From Microbulbifer sediminum (lineage in GTDB: Bacteria > Pseudomonadota > Gammaproteobacteria > Pseudomonadales > Cellvibrionaceae), in NCBI RefSeq assembly GCF_021729035.1, contig NZ_JAJSAP010000003.1, forward strand, positions 452,070 through 516,069: a stretch of DNA of 64,000 nucleotides, written 5' to 3'. A program made the translations under genes and the position numbers. Below are positions 19,221 to 27,345 of this stretch, piece after piece (position 1 is the first letter of the stretch; each line of letters opens with the position of its first letter). Below the pieces are notes generated by a model. That model did not search any database. It was given only the letters and a program-made list of their open reading frames with translations, and was not told the DNA's origin.

Positions 19221-20285
19221 TTGGTTCAGGAAAAGCTGGAACGGCGCTCGTTCATCGCCGCCCTGCTGCTGGTAACAGTGGCATTCACATTTTTGCTCAG
19301 GCCCTTCTTTACGCCGATTTTCTGGGCCTGTGCCATTGCCGTGATCTTCTTTCCCGTACACCGCTACCTCTCCAGCCGCTACCCCAACTGGCCCAACATG
19401 ATGGCCCTGCTGACGCTGTTGCTGTGCATGGTGCTGGTGGTGATCCCGGTACTGGTGGTGGCCAGCTCGTTCGTGAACGAGGCCGTCAGTCTCTACCAGA
19501 AAGTCCAGAGCGGCGAGATCGACGTGGGCGGGCAGGTGGACCGGGTGCGCAGTGCATTCCCCGGATTCGAGGCACTGATGCAGCGCATCGGCATCGACCT
19601 GGACCAGCTGCGCGAGCGACTGCTGAGCGGCTTCATGAGCGCGGGCAGCCTGATTGCCAAGAACGCCCTGGCCCTGGGCCAGAACACGGTGAATTTCTTC
19701 GTGATGCTGGGCCTGATGCTGTACCTGACCTTCTTCCTGATCCGCGATGGCGAGACACTGGTGCGGCTGCTGATCCGCGCACTGCCGCTGGGCGACGAAC
19801 GCGAGCACCTGCTGCTGGCCAAGTTCGCCGAAGTCACCCGCGCCACGGTCAAGGGTAACCTGGTGGTGGCCGTGACCCAGGGCACCCTGGGCGGGCTGAT
19901 TTTCTGGGCCCTGGGGCTACCGGCACCATTGTTGTGGGGGGTGGTCATGACCCTGCTGTCACTGCTGCCGGCCATCGGCGCGGCCCTGATCTGGCTGCCG
20001 GCAGCGATCTACCTTTACGCCATCGGTGACGTGGTCAAGGGAACGGTGCTGCTGGTTTTCGGGGTGGCGGTGATCAGCCTGGTAGACAACCTGTTGCGGC
20101 CGATACTGGTCGGCCGTGATACCAAACTGCCGGACTATATCGTGCTGTTCTCCACCATTGGCGGCCTGATGATGTTCGGCATCAGCGGCTTCGCCATCGG
20201 CCCTCTGCTGGCGGCACTGTTTATGGCCTTCTGGGAAATCTTCATGCGGGAGTTCATCAATTCCGCCGAGGTGAAGCCCCTCTGA
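19221..20285 (+). CDS. AI-2E family transporter (PerM/YdiK-like permease)
   Basis: A 354-residue inner-membrane protein with about seven to eight helices in the family arrangement: a pair near the N-terminus (FIAALLLVTVAFTFLLRPFF), a long amphipathic periplasmic region (residues 95-145), then four C-terminal helices with LPAIGAALIWLPAAIYLY and VDNLLRPILVG. Members have been linked to autoinducer-2 export or sodium/proton exchange, so the substrate is open. The start is probably TTG 19221; an in-frame stop lies 16 bases upstream and no ATG is available near it. Confidence 0.85.
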   Translation: MVQEKLERRSFIAALLLVTVAFTFLLRPFFTPIFWACAIAVIFFPVHRYLSSRYPNWPNMMALLTLLLCMVLVVIPVLVVASSFVNEAVSLYQKVQSGEIDVGGQVDRVRSAFPGFEALMQRIGIDLDQLRERLLSGFMSAGSLIAKNALALGQNTVNFFVMLGLMLYLTFFLIRDGETLVRLLIRALPLGDEREHLLLAKFAEVTRATVKGNLVVAVTQGTLGGLIFWALGLPAPLLWGVVMTLLSLLPAIGAALIWLPAAIYLYAIGDVVKGTVLLVFGVAVISLVDNLLRPILVGRDTKLPDYIVLFSTIGGLMMFGISGFAIGPLLAALFMAFWEIFMREFINSAEVKPL

Positions 20286-20362
20286 AGGCGGGCGACATAC
20301 AGCGAACATCGACAGGGTCCACACCCCGATCCGGGCCTGCTCGCCGGGTGGTGATACCGGTG

Positions 20363-21184
20363 CTAATCCGGGCCGGCGTCCCGCCGCTTGCGCTGGGCCT
20401 CCTGCAACTGCAGGCTCAGCTCTGCCATGGGCCGCTGGTCCACCACCAGCAGCCCCTCGTAACTGCGGTCCAGGTCCTCGATCAGCAGGATTACCAGTGA
20501 AAACGCCAGCGCCAGCGCCAGCGCCACCTGGGGCGAGCCGCCGCGACTGGCGCCCAGCTGGAAGCCGATCCCGAACATCGACAGTGCAGTGATCGCATAC
20601 AGTGCCATCCAGATAGGTGCGGGTATCTGGTAACGCCCACCCACCAGCACCCGCCGGGTGTGGTAGTCGATCACCTCGTTCAGGGGCTGGTAGAAAGCCT
20701 TCAGTTTTTCCGCTCCATAGTCGCGGGACTCATGTTCCGCCACCAGACCCCACAGGGAGGCCTGGATCTGCTCGCTGCGCTCTACGGCCCGCAGGTATTC
20801 CTCTTCCTCAAGTGTATGCGGATCAAAGGCCCGGACCTGCGCATATTCGGCCAGGAGTTCCCGCGCACGTGCCGTGCCACTTTCATCGAGAAAGTCCGCC
20901 CGCAGGTAAGCGGTGGCGATGGCGTTGATCTCCTCAAGCAACAGTGCCTTGCGTGCACCGAAGCGCTCCGCGGTCATATTGAACGTAAACGCCAGCATAA
21001 ACGCCAGCAGACCCAGGGTGGCGGCGACGATGCTGCCGATCGACGCTTCACTGACATCCCTGTTTCGACGCCAGAGGATGCGCCCCACTAACATGCCGGC
21101 GCCGAGTGACACCAGCACCACCAGAATGGCAAAGGCGCAGACACCCCACAGGGGGATACTTGAAAAAAAGCTGCTGAAGGTCAT
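20363..21184 (-). CDS. DUF4239 (bestrophin-like) membrane protein
   Basis: A 273-residue protein with two N-terminal helices (CAFAILVVLVSLGAGMLVG and IVAATLGLLAFMLAFTFNMT), a soluble middle region with ARKALLLEEINAIATAYLRA, and two C-terminal helices ending in IEDLDRSYEGLLVVDQRPM. This is the DUF4239 layout, related to bestrophin-like channels. The function in bacteria is unknown. It converges with the AI-2E-type gene. The start has GGAAG five bases upstream. Confidence 0.82.
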   Translation of the reverse strand: MTFSSFFSSIPLWGVCAFAILVVLVSLGAGMLVGRILWRRNRDVSEASIGSIVAATLGLLAFMLAFTFNMTAERFGARKALLLEEINAIATAYLRADFLDESGTARARELLAEYAQVRAFDPHTLEEEEYLRAVERSEQIQASLWGLVAEHESRDYGAEKLKAFYQPLNEVIDYHTRRVLVGGRYQIPAPIWMALYAITALSMFGIGFQLGASRGGSPQVALALALAFSLVILLIEDLDRSYEGLLVVDQRPMAELSLQLQEAQRKRRDAGPD

Positions 21185-21247
21185 GGCGGCTTCCGGCTGA
21201 TCCCTAATTAGTCTGGACCAGCTGCGCGACGGCTGCCGGCCGCTGCA

Positions 21248-21994
21248 CTATGGCTGCGGCGCCGGCTGGGCGCCACCGCCATCCCGTCGGACCAGTTCGA
21301 TAGCACGGGTTGCAAAACGCTCACCCAGGACCCGGTAACCGGTGGCGGTATAGTGCAAATCATTGGCCACCCGCTTGCCATCGCGATCCATTCCGTCATT
21401 CAGGTCATCTGTATCGACCCAGGCCGCACTGGGGAGGGACTCGGCGAATTGCACCTGGATCTCGCGGATGCGCTGCCAGTGGGCGGCGCTGCCACGCGCC
21501 AGGCCATAATCGCTCAGGCGGCCAATCACCACATTGATCTCCCGCTGGCCCAGGTCCCGCTGCAGTTGCGCCACCAGGCTGTCGAGGGCCGGGCCGTAGG
21601 CAGCGCTACGACCAAACCTGGCGTCATTTTCCCCCTGCATCCAGACGAGGGTTACTGATGCAAGGCGCTGACCGTGCGTGGCGCGCCCCACCTTGCGCAG
21701 CAATCTCTGGTACAGGTCGCCCACCTTCTTACCCGCATTGCCGATGCCCCGCTGTGGCGTCTCTAGCCAGCGCTGGATCGGTTGACCTCCCTGGGCGTCC
21801 TTCACCACAAGAATTCGCTCCCGGCCAAACTCTGCCGCCACCAGTGGCGTAAAGAAGGCATCTGCATCGAGCCAGGCCATATTGGATTGGCCGGAGAGAA
21901 TAAAAAGGTGCCGACCCGGGTCGGCCGCTGCCGGGGACGGAGCGGCCAGGAAGAGCAACAGGGTCGCCAGGCCAGAGAAATGCAATGCACGCAT
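21248..21994 (-). CDS. Secreted SGNH-fold esterase (sialate O-acetylesterase-like)
   Basis: A 248-residue exported hydrolase. A signal peptide (LATLLLFLAAPSPAAA) is followed by the SGNH blocks: nucleophile Ser37 in ILSGQSNMAW, glycine-type block GGQPIQRW, block III VWMQGENDARF, and the Asp-His pair in DLHYTATGYRVLG. The GQSNM form is that of the SASA/DUF303 carbohydrate esterases that remove acetyl groups from sugars. The start at 21994 is set by GGAGG seven bases upstream; in-frame codons further upstream are not protein-like. Confidence 0.85.
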   Translation of the reverse strand: MRALHFSGLATLLLFLAAPSPAAADPGRHLFILSGQSNMAWLDADAFFTPLVAAEFGRERILVVKDAQGGQPIQRWLETPQRGIGNAGKKVGDLYQRLLRKVGRATHGQRLASVTLVWMQGENDARFGRSAAYGPALDSLVAQLQRDLGQREINVVIGRLSDYGLARGSAAHWQRIREIQVQFAESLPSAAWVDTDDLNDGMDRDGKRVANDLHYTATGYRVLGERFATRAIELVRRDGGGAQPAPQP

Positions 21995-22182
21995 GCCGCG
22001 CCTCCAATCCTTGGAGAGTAGCCGGCGGCACCAATCCGGGTGCCGGGTTTTACGTATGAATGTAATCCAGAGCCGGGGCCTGTGCCAGCCCGGCGGATGG
22101 CAGCCCCTACGATGGCAGAGCCGCTCTTGCCGGGGTAGCATTGCCATCACCAGATAGCATGAATACACACCGGGAGAATTCA

Positions 22183-22701
22183 ATGAGATATGCACTGACC
22201 CTGTTACTGTCCGCGCTGGTGAGCCTGCCGGCCCTTGCCCTGGAAGTCGGCCAGCCGGCCCCGGATTTCACCCTGGAGGCCTCCGATGGCAACACCTACT
22301 CGCTGGAAGATTTTCGCGGTAAGCGGGCGGTCGTCATCGCCTGGTACCCCAAGGCGTTCACCAAGGGCTGTACCATCGAGTGCAAGTCCCTGGCGGAAAA
22401 CGGTCACCTGATCCGCGAGTACGATGTGGCCTACTTTATGGCGAGTACTGACGAGGTGGAAACCAACAAGAAGTTCGCCGCCTCTGAAAAAGCGGATTTC
22501 CCGCTGCTCAGTGATCCCGAAGGGAAAGTGGCAAAAGCCTATGATGTGCTGGTGCCCGCATTGAATATCGCCAAGCGGGTGACGGTCTACATCGGCAAGG
22601 ACGGCAATGTCCTCAAGGTCGATCGCGATATCAAGCCCGCAACCAGCGCCGAGGACATGGCCCGGACCCTGGGCGAACTGGGCGTGGCTCGCAAGGGCTG
22701 A
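22183..22701 (+). CDS. Exported peroxiredoxin (AhpC/TSA, PrxQ-like)
   Basis: A 172-residue thiol peroxidase with a signal peptide (ALTLLLSALVSLPALA), so probably periplasmic. The thioredoxin fold starts at VGQPAPDFTLEASDG; the peroxidatic cysteine is C63 in FTKGCTIECKSL. A second cysteine (C67) lies four residues on and could be the resolving one; the spacing is one shorter than the usual BCP/PrxQ motif. GGGAG precedes the ATG at 22183. It reduces peroxides using an unidentified thiol donor. Confidence 0.86.
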   Translation: MRYALTLLLSALVSLPALALEVGQPAPDFTLEASDGNTYSLEDFRGKRAVVIAWYPKAFTKGCTIECKSLAENGHLIREYDVAYFMASTDEVETNKKFAASEKADFPLLSDPEGKVAKAYDVLVPALNIAKRVTVYIGKDGNVLKVDRDIKPATSAEDMARTLGELGVARKG

Positions 22702-22707
22702 ACCGGT

Positions 22708-23115
22708 TTACCGGCGGCGAAAAGGCCTCGGGCGCACCCAGAACCAGCTGAGCAGCACCAGCATCCCGAACAGGGTGTAACAGAGTGCAAATACCCAGGC
22801 CGGCGCGCGATAGTAGAGGATGCTTTCCAGCCAGTGGGCAATGAATGAGCCCGAGTAGGTGGCTTCCCCGGCCCGCTCCCGCAATGCCATTTCCCAGGTA
22901 GTGAGCGGGCAAATCTCCCCCAGCCACGCCTGCAGCACCACGACGGCGATCGCCAGCAGGTGCGCCAGGCGGAACCGGGGATTGCGCACCCAGGACCATC
23001 CGCGCAGCTTCCCGGCCAGGATCAATAGCAGGCCGCTGACCACAAAGGCAACGAAGAGCACGTGCAGGAACAGCACCAGATCTGCGGCAATTCGATAGAG
23101 GAGTTGTGGTTCCAT
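22708..23115 (-). CDS. DUF2784 family membrane protein
   Basis: A 135-residue protein with four hydrophobic helices. Family marks are LVLFLHVLFVAFVVSG (residues 13-28), LAHLLAIAVVVLQAWLGEIC with CPLTTWE, and a late RAPAWVFALCYTLFG. The role is unknown. It converges with the peroxiredoxin gene, leaving six bases between stops, and lies 26 bases after the GNAT gene on the same strand. Confidence 0.88.
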   Translation of the reverse strand: MEPQLLYRIAADLVLFLHVLFVAFVVSGLLLILAGKLRGWSWVRNPRFRLAHLLAIAVVVLQAWLGEICPLTTWEMALRERAGEATYSGSFIAHWLESILYYRAPAWVFALCYTLFGMLVLLSWFWVRPRPFRRR

Positions 23116-23141
23116 TGGGTTCCAGGCAGTTTCCCCGGCGG

Positions 23142-23624
23142 TTACGCCATCCCGGCATTCTCCCGGATGGCTCTGGTCAGGAACCTACTGTAGGGGTCAG
23201 GCGCATAGTCGGCAAATGGCCCGCACTCGACAAAACCATATTTCTGGTACAGCGCAACGGCGGGCTCAAACGCTCTATCTGTGCCGGTCTCCAGGCTGAT
23301 TCTGGCATATCCACGCCGCCACGCCTCAGCAATGATTGCTTCAAGTATGCGCGCGGCAATACCCCGGCGCAGGAAAGCCCCGGCGGTTTTCATGGATTTT
23401 ACCTCCCCGAACCGGGGAGAGATTTCCCGGAGGGCTCCACAGCCAGCCAGTTGCCCGTCGACACGGGCTGTCCAGAAAGTGAGGCACGGGTCTTTCAGCT
23501 TGCCTGTGTCGAGGGCATGAATGCTGTCCTCCGGGGAGTACCTGCGCATCTCTTCCAGGTGGGCACGCAGGAGTTCGATAACGGCGCCATCCGCTAAATC
23601 ATCCGTTTGCAGGTCGACGTTCAT
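23142..23624 (-). CDS. GNAT family N-acetyltransferase
   Basis: A 160-residue acetyltransferase. The acetyl-CoA-binding motif is FLRRGIAARILEAIIAEAWR near residue 83; the C-terminal block EPAVALYQKYGFVECGPFADY is typical of YsnE-like members. The N-terminal EEMRRYSPEDSIHALD stretch also fits that group. The acceptor substrate is unknown. A terminator for glnG lies just upstream, so it has its own promoter or relies on read-through. Confidence 0.87.
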   Translation of the reverse strand: MNVDLQTDDLADGAVIELLRAHLEEMRRYSPEDSIHALDTGKLKDPCLTFWTARVDGQLAGCGALREISPRFGEVKSMKTAGAFLRRGIAARILEAIIAEAWRRGYARISLETGTDRAFEPAVALYQKYGFVECGPFADYAPDPYSRFLTRAIRENAGMA

Positions 23625-23687
23625 TCAAAATGATTTCTCTCGTTTTCAATTCAATCTTTGCCACTGCAATTCTGGGGTAGCCTGAAA

Positions 23688-23717
23688 GTAAAGAGGCCGC
23701 TCCGGACAGCGGCCTCT
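23688..23717 (-). terminator. Terminator of the glnL-glnG operon
   Basis: A perfect 10-bp stem AGAGGCCGCT/AGCGGCCTCT with a six-base loop lies 37 bases past the glnG stop. On the minus strand it is followed by TTACTTT. Confidence 0.8.
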
Positions 23718-23753
23718 CAGGGTTAATGACTGACGCCATCCACTGGCACGGCT

Positions 23754-25166
23754 CTACTCGGAGTCGCCGTTCATACCCAGCTCTTTCAGCTTGCGGGTCA
23801 GCGTGTTGCGGCCCCAGCCCAGCAACTCGGCGGCATCGCGCTTGCGCCCTGCGGTGTGCTTGAGGGCAATCTCGATCAGCGCGCGCTCGAACTGGGGTAC
23901 CGCCTCGCTGAGGATCTCGCGGCGGCCATTGGCCAGTGCCTGGTCAGCCCAGAGGCGCAGGGCCTTCTGCCAGTCCTGCGGCGCCTGGGTACCGGCAGTC
24001 TGCTGGTGCAGCTCCTGCGGCAGGTCCTCGATATGTACCTCGCGGCCGGAGGCCATCACCGTAATCCAGCGGCAGGTATTCTCCAGCTGGCGCACGTTGC
24101 CGGGCCAGTCCAGGCCGGTCAGGTATTCCTCGGTCTCCTTGAGCAGGATTTTCGGCTCCACCCCCAGGTCCTTGGCGGCACTGTTGAAGAAGTGGTTGAC
24201 CAGCCGCGGGATATCCTCGCGGCGATCGGACAGGCGCGGGATATGGATGCGGATGACGTTGAGGCGGTGGAAGAGGTCCTCGCGGAATTTATGTTCTTCT
24301 ACCAGTCGTTCCAGGTCCTGGTGGGTGGCGGCGATGATGCGCACATCCACTTTCACCGGGGTGTGGCCGCCGACGCGATAGAACTCGCCATCGGCCAGCA
24401 CCCGCAGCAGGCGGGTCTGGGTTTCCGGCGGCATATCGCCGATCTCGTCCAGGAACAGGGTGCCGCCGTTGGCCTGCTCGAAACGGCCGGTGCGCTGGGC
24501 GGCGGCACCGGTGAAGGCGCCCTTCTCGTGGCCGAACAACTCCGACTCCATCAGGTCCTTGGGGATGGCGGCCATATTCAGGGCAATAAACGGCTGGCTG
24601 CGCCGCGGGCTGTGGTTGTGCAGTGCCTGGGCCACAAGCTCCTTGCCGGTGCCCGATTCACCGTTGATCAGCACGGTGATATTGGAGTGGGAGAGGCGAC
24701 CGATTGCGCGGAAGACCTCCTGCATCGCCGGCGCCTCACCGATGATTTCCTTGCTGCCGTTGGCGTTTTCCAGGCTGACCTGCTCGCCGCCCTGCTGCTC
24801 ACTGGCGTGGGCCAGGGCGCGACGGGTCACTGCCACGGCCTCGTCCACGTCGAAGGGCTTGGGCAGGTACTCGAAGGCACCGCCCTGGTAGGCAGCCACG
24901 GCGCTGTCCAGGTCGGAGTGGGCCGTCATGATAATGATGGGCAGGGCCGGACGCTCGCTCTGGAATCGCTGCAACAGCTTGAAGCCGTCGGCGCCCGGCA
25001 TGCGGATATCACTGATAACCACATCGGGCGAATCGCTGTAGAAGTCATCCAGCGCCCGGTCGCCACTTTCGTAACACTTGGTCTCGATACCGGCGCGGGT
25101 CAGGGCCCGCTCCAGCACCCAGCGTATCGATCGGTCGTCGTCAATTATCCAAACCCGGTTGCTCAT
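23754..25166 (-). CDS. glnG: Nitrogen regulation response regulator NtrC (NRI)
   Basis: A 470-residue sigma-54 activator. Its receiver domain carries the phospho-acceptor D53 in VVISDIRMPG. The AAA+ domain has Walker A GESGTGKE, the sigma-54 contact loop GAFTGA, and Walker B GGTLFLDEIGDMP. The C-terminal Fis-type helix-turn-helix is KRDAAELLGWGRNTLTRKLK. When phosphorylated by NtrB under nitrogen limitation it activates glnA and other promoters. GGGAAAG sets the start. The gene follows glnL by 23 bases; NtrC-type operators upstream of glnL suggest autoregulation. Confidence 0.96.
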   Translation of the reverse strand: MSNRVWIIDDDRSIRWVLERALTRAGIETKCYESGDRALDDFYSDSPDVVISDIRMPGADGFKLLQRFQSERPALPIIIMTAHSDLDSAVAAYQGGAFEYLPKPFDVDEAVAVTRRALAHASEQQGGEQVSLENANGSKEIIGEAPAMQEVFRAIGRLSHSNITVLINGESGTGKELVAQALHNHSPRRSQPFIALNMAAIPKDLMESELFGHEKGAFTGAAAQRTGRFEQANGGTLFLDEIGDMPPETQTRLLRVLADGEFYRVGGHTPVKVDVRIIAATHQDLERLVEEHKFREDLFHRLNVIRIHIPRLSDRREDIPRLVNHFFNSAAKDLGVEPKILLKETEEYLTGLDWPGNVRQLENTCRWITVMASGREVHIEDLPQELHQQTAGTQAPQDWQKALRLWADQALANGRREILSEAVPQFERALIEIALKHTAGRKRDAAELLGWGRNTLTRKLKELGMNGDSE

Positions 25167-25189
25167 GGTCTTTCCCAGTTTCTATTCGT

Positions 25190-26254
25190 CTATTCGTTTT
25201 CCAGCGGCAGGTAAACCTGGAACACACTCTGTCCCGCCTGGCTGTCGCACTTAATCAGTCCGCGGTGCTGGTTGATGATGTTCTGCGAGATGGACAGCCC
25301 CAGTCCCGAGCCCTCTGCGCGCCCGGAGATCATCGGGAAGAAGATCCGCTCGCGGATGTCCTCCGGTATACCGGGCCCGTTGTCCTCGATCTCTATCCGG
25401 CACACCAGCGGGCAGTGGTGCTTGCCGATGGTGAACTGGCGCTGGATGCGCGTGCGCAACACAATGCGCCCGGCCCCCAGGCCGATGCTCTCATCGATGG
25501 CCTGCATGGCGTTGCGGGCGATATTCAGCAGCGCCTGTATCAGCTGCTCCTTGTCCCCGGGCAGGTCCGGGATCGAGGGGTCATAGTCGCGGCCAATCTT
25601 CAGCTCCCCATCGCACTCGGCGTCGATCAGTTGCGCCACCCGCTCGAGCACCTCGTGCACGTTGGTGGGCTGCATATTGGCGGGCTGGTGCGGGCCGAGC
25701 AGGCGATCGACCAGGTTTCGCAGGCGGTCCGCCTCGTCGATGATGATCTGGGTGTACTCCGCCAGCTCCGGGTCCGGCAGTTCCCGCTGCAGCAGCTGGG
25801 CCGCGCCACGGATCCCGCCCAGCGGGTTCTTGACCTCGTGGGCCATGCCGCGCACCAGGTTGCGGGTGGTCTCCTGGGCGTCGATGAGCGCATCCTCGCG
25901 GGCGATGCGCAACAGCCGGTCCATGGTCTGCACTTCCACCAGCAGCAGGCCCAGCTCCGCCACCGGGCTTACCGAGTAATCGACGGTGCAGGTCTCCAGG
26001 TTGTGGAGACGCCAGGTGGCGCGGCGCACCGTGTATTTCTGGCTGTTGGCCAGCGCCCCACGCATGGCGCGCTGGGCAGCCTCCGACTCCCGCACCACTT
26101 CTTCCAGTGGCAACCCGCTGACACGGGCACTGGAGGCGGCCAGCAGGTCCTCGGCCGCGGAATTCAGGTAGCGGAGTGCCAGGCGCTCATCCAGCACCAG
26201 TACGGCGGCGGAAAGGTTGTCCAATAGCTGACGCAACTGGCGGTCATTCAACAT
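25190..26254 (-). CDS. glnL: Nitrogen regulation sensor kinase/phosphatase NtrB (NRII)
   Basis: A 354-residue soluble histidine kinase. A PAS domain (residues about 5-115) precedes the dimerisation helix with phospho-accepting H139 in RGMAHEVKNPLGGIRGAAQL, then an ATPase domain with NIARNAMQAI (N box), EDNGPGIPEDIRERIF (G1) and GSGLGLSISQNI (G2). Under nitrogen limitation it phosphorylates NtrC; with PII bound it dephosphorylates it. It is transcribed with glnG from a likely sigma-54 promoter at 26343-26359. Confidence 0.96.
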   Translation of the reverse strand: MLNDRQLRQLLDNLSAAVLVLDERLALRYLNSAAEDLLAASSARVSGLPLEEVVRESEAAQRAMRGALANSQKYTVRRATWRLHNLETCTVDYSVSPVAELGLLLVEVQTMDRLLRIAREDALIDAQETTRNLVRGMAHEVKNPLGGIRGAAQLLQRELPDPELAEYTQIIIDEADRLRNLVDRLLGPHQPANMQPTNVHEVLERVAQLIDAECDGELKIGRDYDPSIPDLPGDKEQLIQALLNIARNAMQAIDESIGLGAGRIVLRTRIQRQFTIGKHHCPLVCRIEIEDNGPGIPEDIRERIFFPMISGRAEGSGLGLSISQNIINQHRGLIKCDSQAGQSVFQVYLPLENE

Positions 26255-26342
26255 GCAAAAGTCCCGGGGTCATTCAGCGGGCGGTCCTGGGGCATGGGCG
26301 TTCCGTCGGCTCGCCCGGCCCAGCCAGCACTGATTAAGGCAG

Positions 26343-26359
26343 TGCAAAAAGCAAACCAA
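26343..26359 (-). promoter_or_regulatory. Sigma-54 promoter for glnL-glnG
   Basis: On the minus strand TTGGTTTGCTTTTTGCA has the required GG-N10-GC spacing and a perfect -12 box TTGCA. The predicted start of transcription is near 26332, giving a leader of about 78 bases before glnL. A partial NtrC site (7 of 10 arm positions, 26352-26368) overlaps the -24 side and could repress. Two better NtrC sites lie upstream at about -99 and -141. Confidence 0.6.
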
Positions 26360-26422
26360 AATGGCGCACGAAAGTGAGTGCGGTGAGTTTCGGGGGCAAA
26401 CGGCTAATCGCCCCCAACAATT

Positions 26423-26439
26423 CGCACCATTATGGTGCG
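26423..26439 (-). promoter_or_regulatory. NtrC operator (strong)
   Basis: CGCACCATTATGGTGCG contains GCACC-N5-GGTGC, a 10 of 10 match to the conserved arms of the NtrC palindrome. Its centre is about 99 bases upstream of the predicted glnL start point, an enhancer-like distance. Confidence 0.72.
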
Positions 26440-26464
26440 CTGATCAAAAAAACGCCAGCCCTGG

Positions 26465-26481
26465 CGCATCATTTTGGTGTG
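26465..26481 (-). promoter_or_regulatory. NtrC operator (weaker)
   Basis: CGCATCATTTTGGTGTG contains GCATC-N5-GGTGT, matching 8 of 10 arm positions. It lies 42 bases (about four helical turns) beyond the strong site, so two NtrC dimers would face the same side of the DNA. Confidence 0.5.
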
Positions 26482-26526
26482 GGTGGCGCCCGGCGGGACA
26501 GCCAGGCGGATGGCGGGGAATACCGG

Positions 26527-27216
26527 TCAGTTACGGGAGCGCCGGTTCTGGCTGCCGGACTGGGGCACGCCCGGTGCAGTGGGCGCCTGGGGCGCCGGGG
26601 TGGCCTGCGGCGACGGATTGTCCGGCAGGGTGCCGCCGGGACGCTTGACGAAGATGGTAATCGGCTGGGAGCGCGCCAGCACCCGCCCGTCGGGGTCGGT
26701 GAGTACCGCCTGGATATCGTGGGTACCCCGCTCCAGGGCCGAGATATCCAGGCTGTTGCCACTGGAGCTGCCCAGCCAGGGCTGGCCGTCCACCACCGCG
26801 AAGAACTCGTAGCCCCCGGACGGCACCGGGTCGATGGCCACCCGCAGGACAACAGACCGCTGCCCCGGCGGGATAGTGGCGCCGCTTTGGGGGCTGACAA
26901 TGGAGAAACTGATCGGCCCCAGCGGCTTTTCGCGCTCACGCTGGTCGCCGGGCGACAGTTTGCGGGTGGGCATGGGCCGCGGGCGAACAATGGGCTGGAC
27001 ATTGGTGGGCGCAAGCCGGATACGCTCGGCCTTGCCGTCTTCCGGCGGCACATCGGTGAAGGTGATCTTGCCGTCCGGGCCCACGGTCTTGTAGATGGCA
27101 TTGCCGCCGCTGGCGCTGTCTTCGCCGGAATCGCCCGCCAGGACCCCGGCGGACACCAGGAAAAGGGCGGCAAGGGCTGCGGCGACAGCGCCGGTGATGA
27201 TCTGGAATCTGTGCAT
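26527..27216 (-). CDS. DUF4124 domain protein between glnA and glnL
   Basis: A 229-residue exported protein. The signal-like segment (IITGAVAAALAALFLVSAGV) is followed by the DUF4124 motif AIYKTVGPDGKITFTDVPPE and a C-terminal beta-sandwich-like region (PSGGYEFFAVVDGQPWLG, LERGTHDIQAVLTDPDGRVL) resembling a carbohydrate- or Ig-like fold. The ATG at 27216 has GGAG six bases upstream. A DUF4124 gene between glnA and ntrBC is also common in Pseudomonas-type genomes. Its role in nitrogen control, if any, is unknown. Confidence 0.83.
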   Translation of the reverse strand: MHRFQIITGAVAAALAALFLVSAGVLAGDSGEDSASGGNAIYKTVGPDGKITFTDVPPEDGKAERIRLAPTNVQPIVRPRPMPTRKLSPGDQREREKPLGPISFSIVSPQSGATIPPGQRSVVLRVAIDPVPSGGYEFFAVVDGQPWLGSSSGNSLDISALERGTHDIQAVLTDPDGRVLARSQPITIFVKRPGGTLPDNPSPQATPAPQAPTAPGVPQSGSQNRRSRN

Positions 27217-27286
27217 TGGCACTCCTGCCTCCGGCATGCCCGCGAAACTGCGGGGCTCCATTACGAGAAGGCTAGTTTACCCCCAA

Positions 27287-27320
27287 TAAAAAAGCCCGTA
27301 CCAGACGGTACGGGCTTTTC
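27287..27320 (-). terminator. Rho-independent terminator of glnA
   Basis: The stem AAGCCCGTACC/GGTACGGGCTT is flanked by A and T runs, 26 bases after the glnA stop. On the minus strand it ends in TTTTTTA. It separates glnA from the DUF4124 gene and glnLG. Confidence 0.9.
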
Positions 27321-27345
27321 TCACACGCGGATTGCGTGGAAGCGC

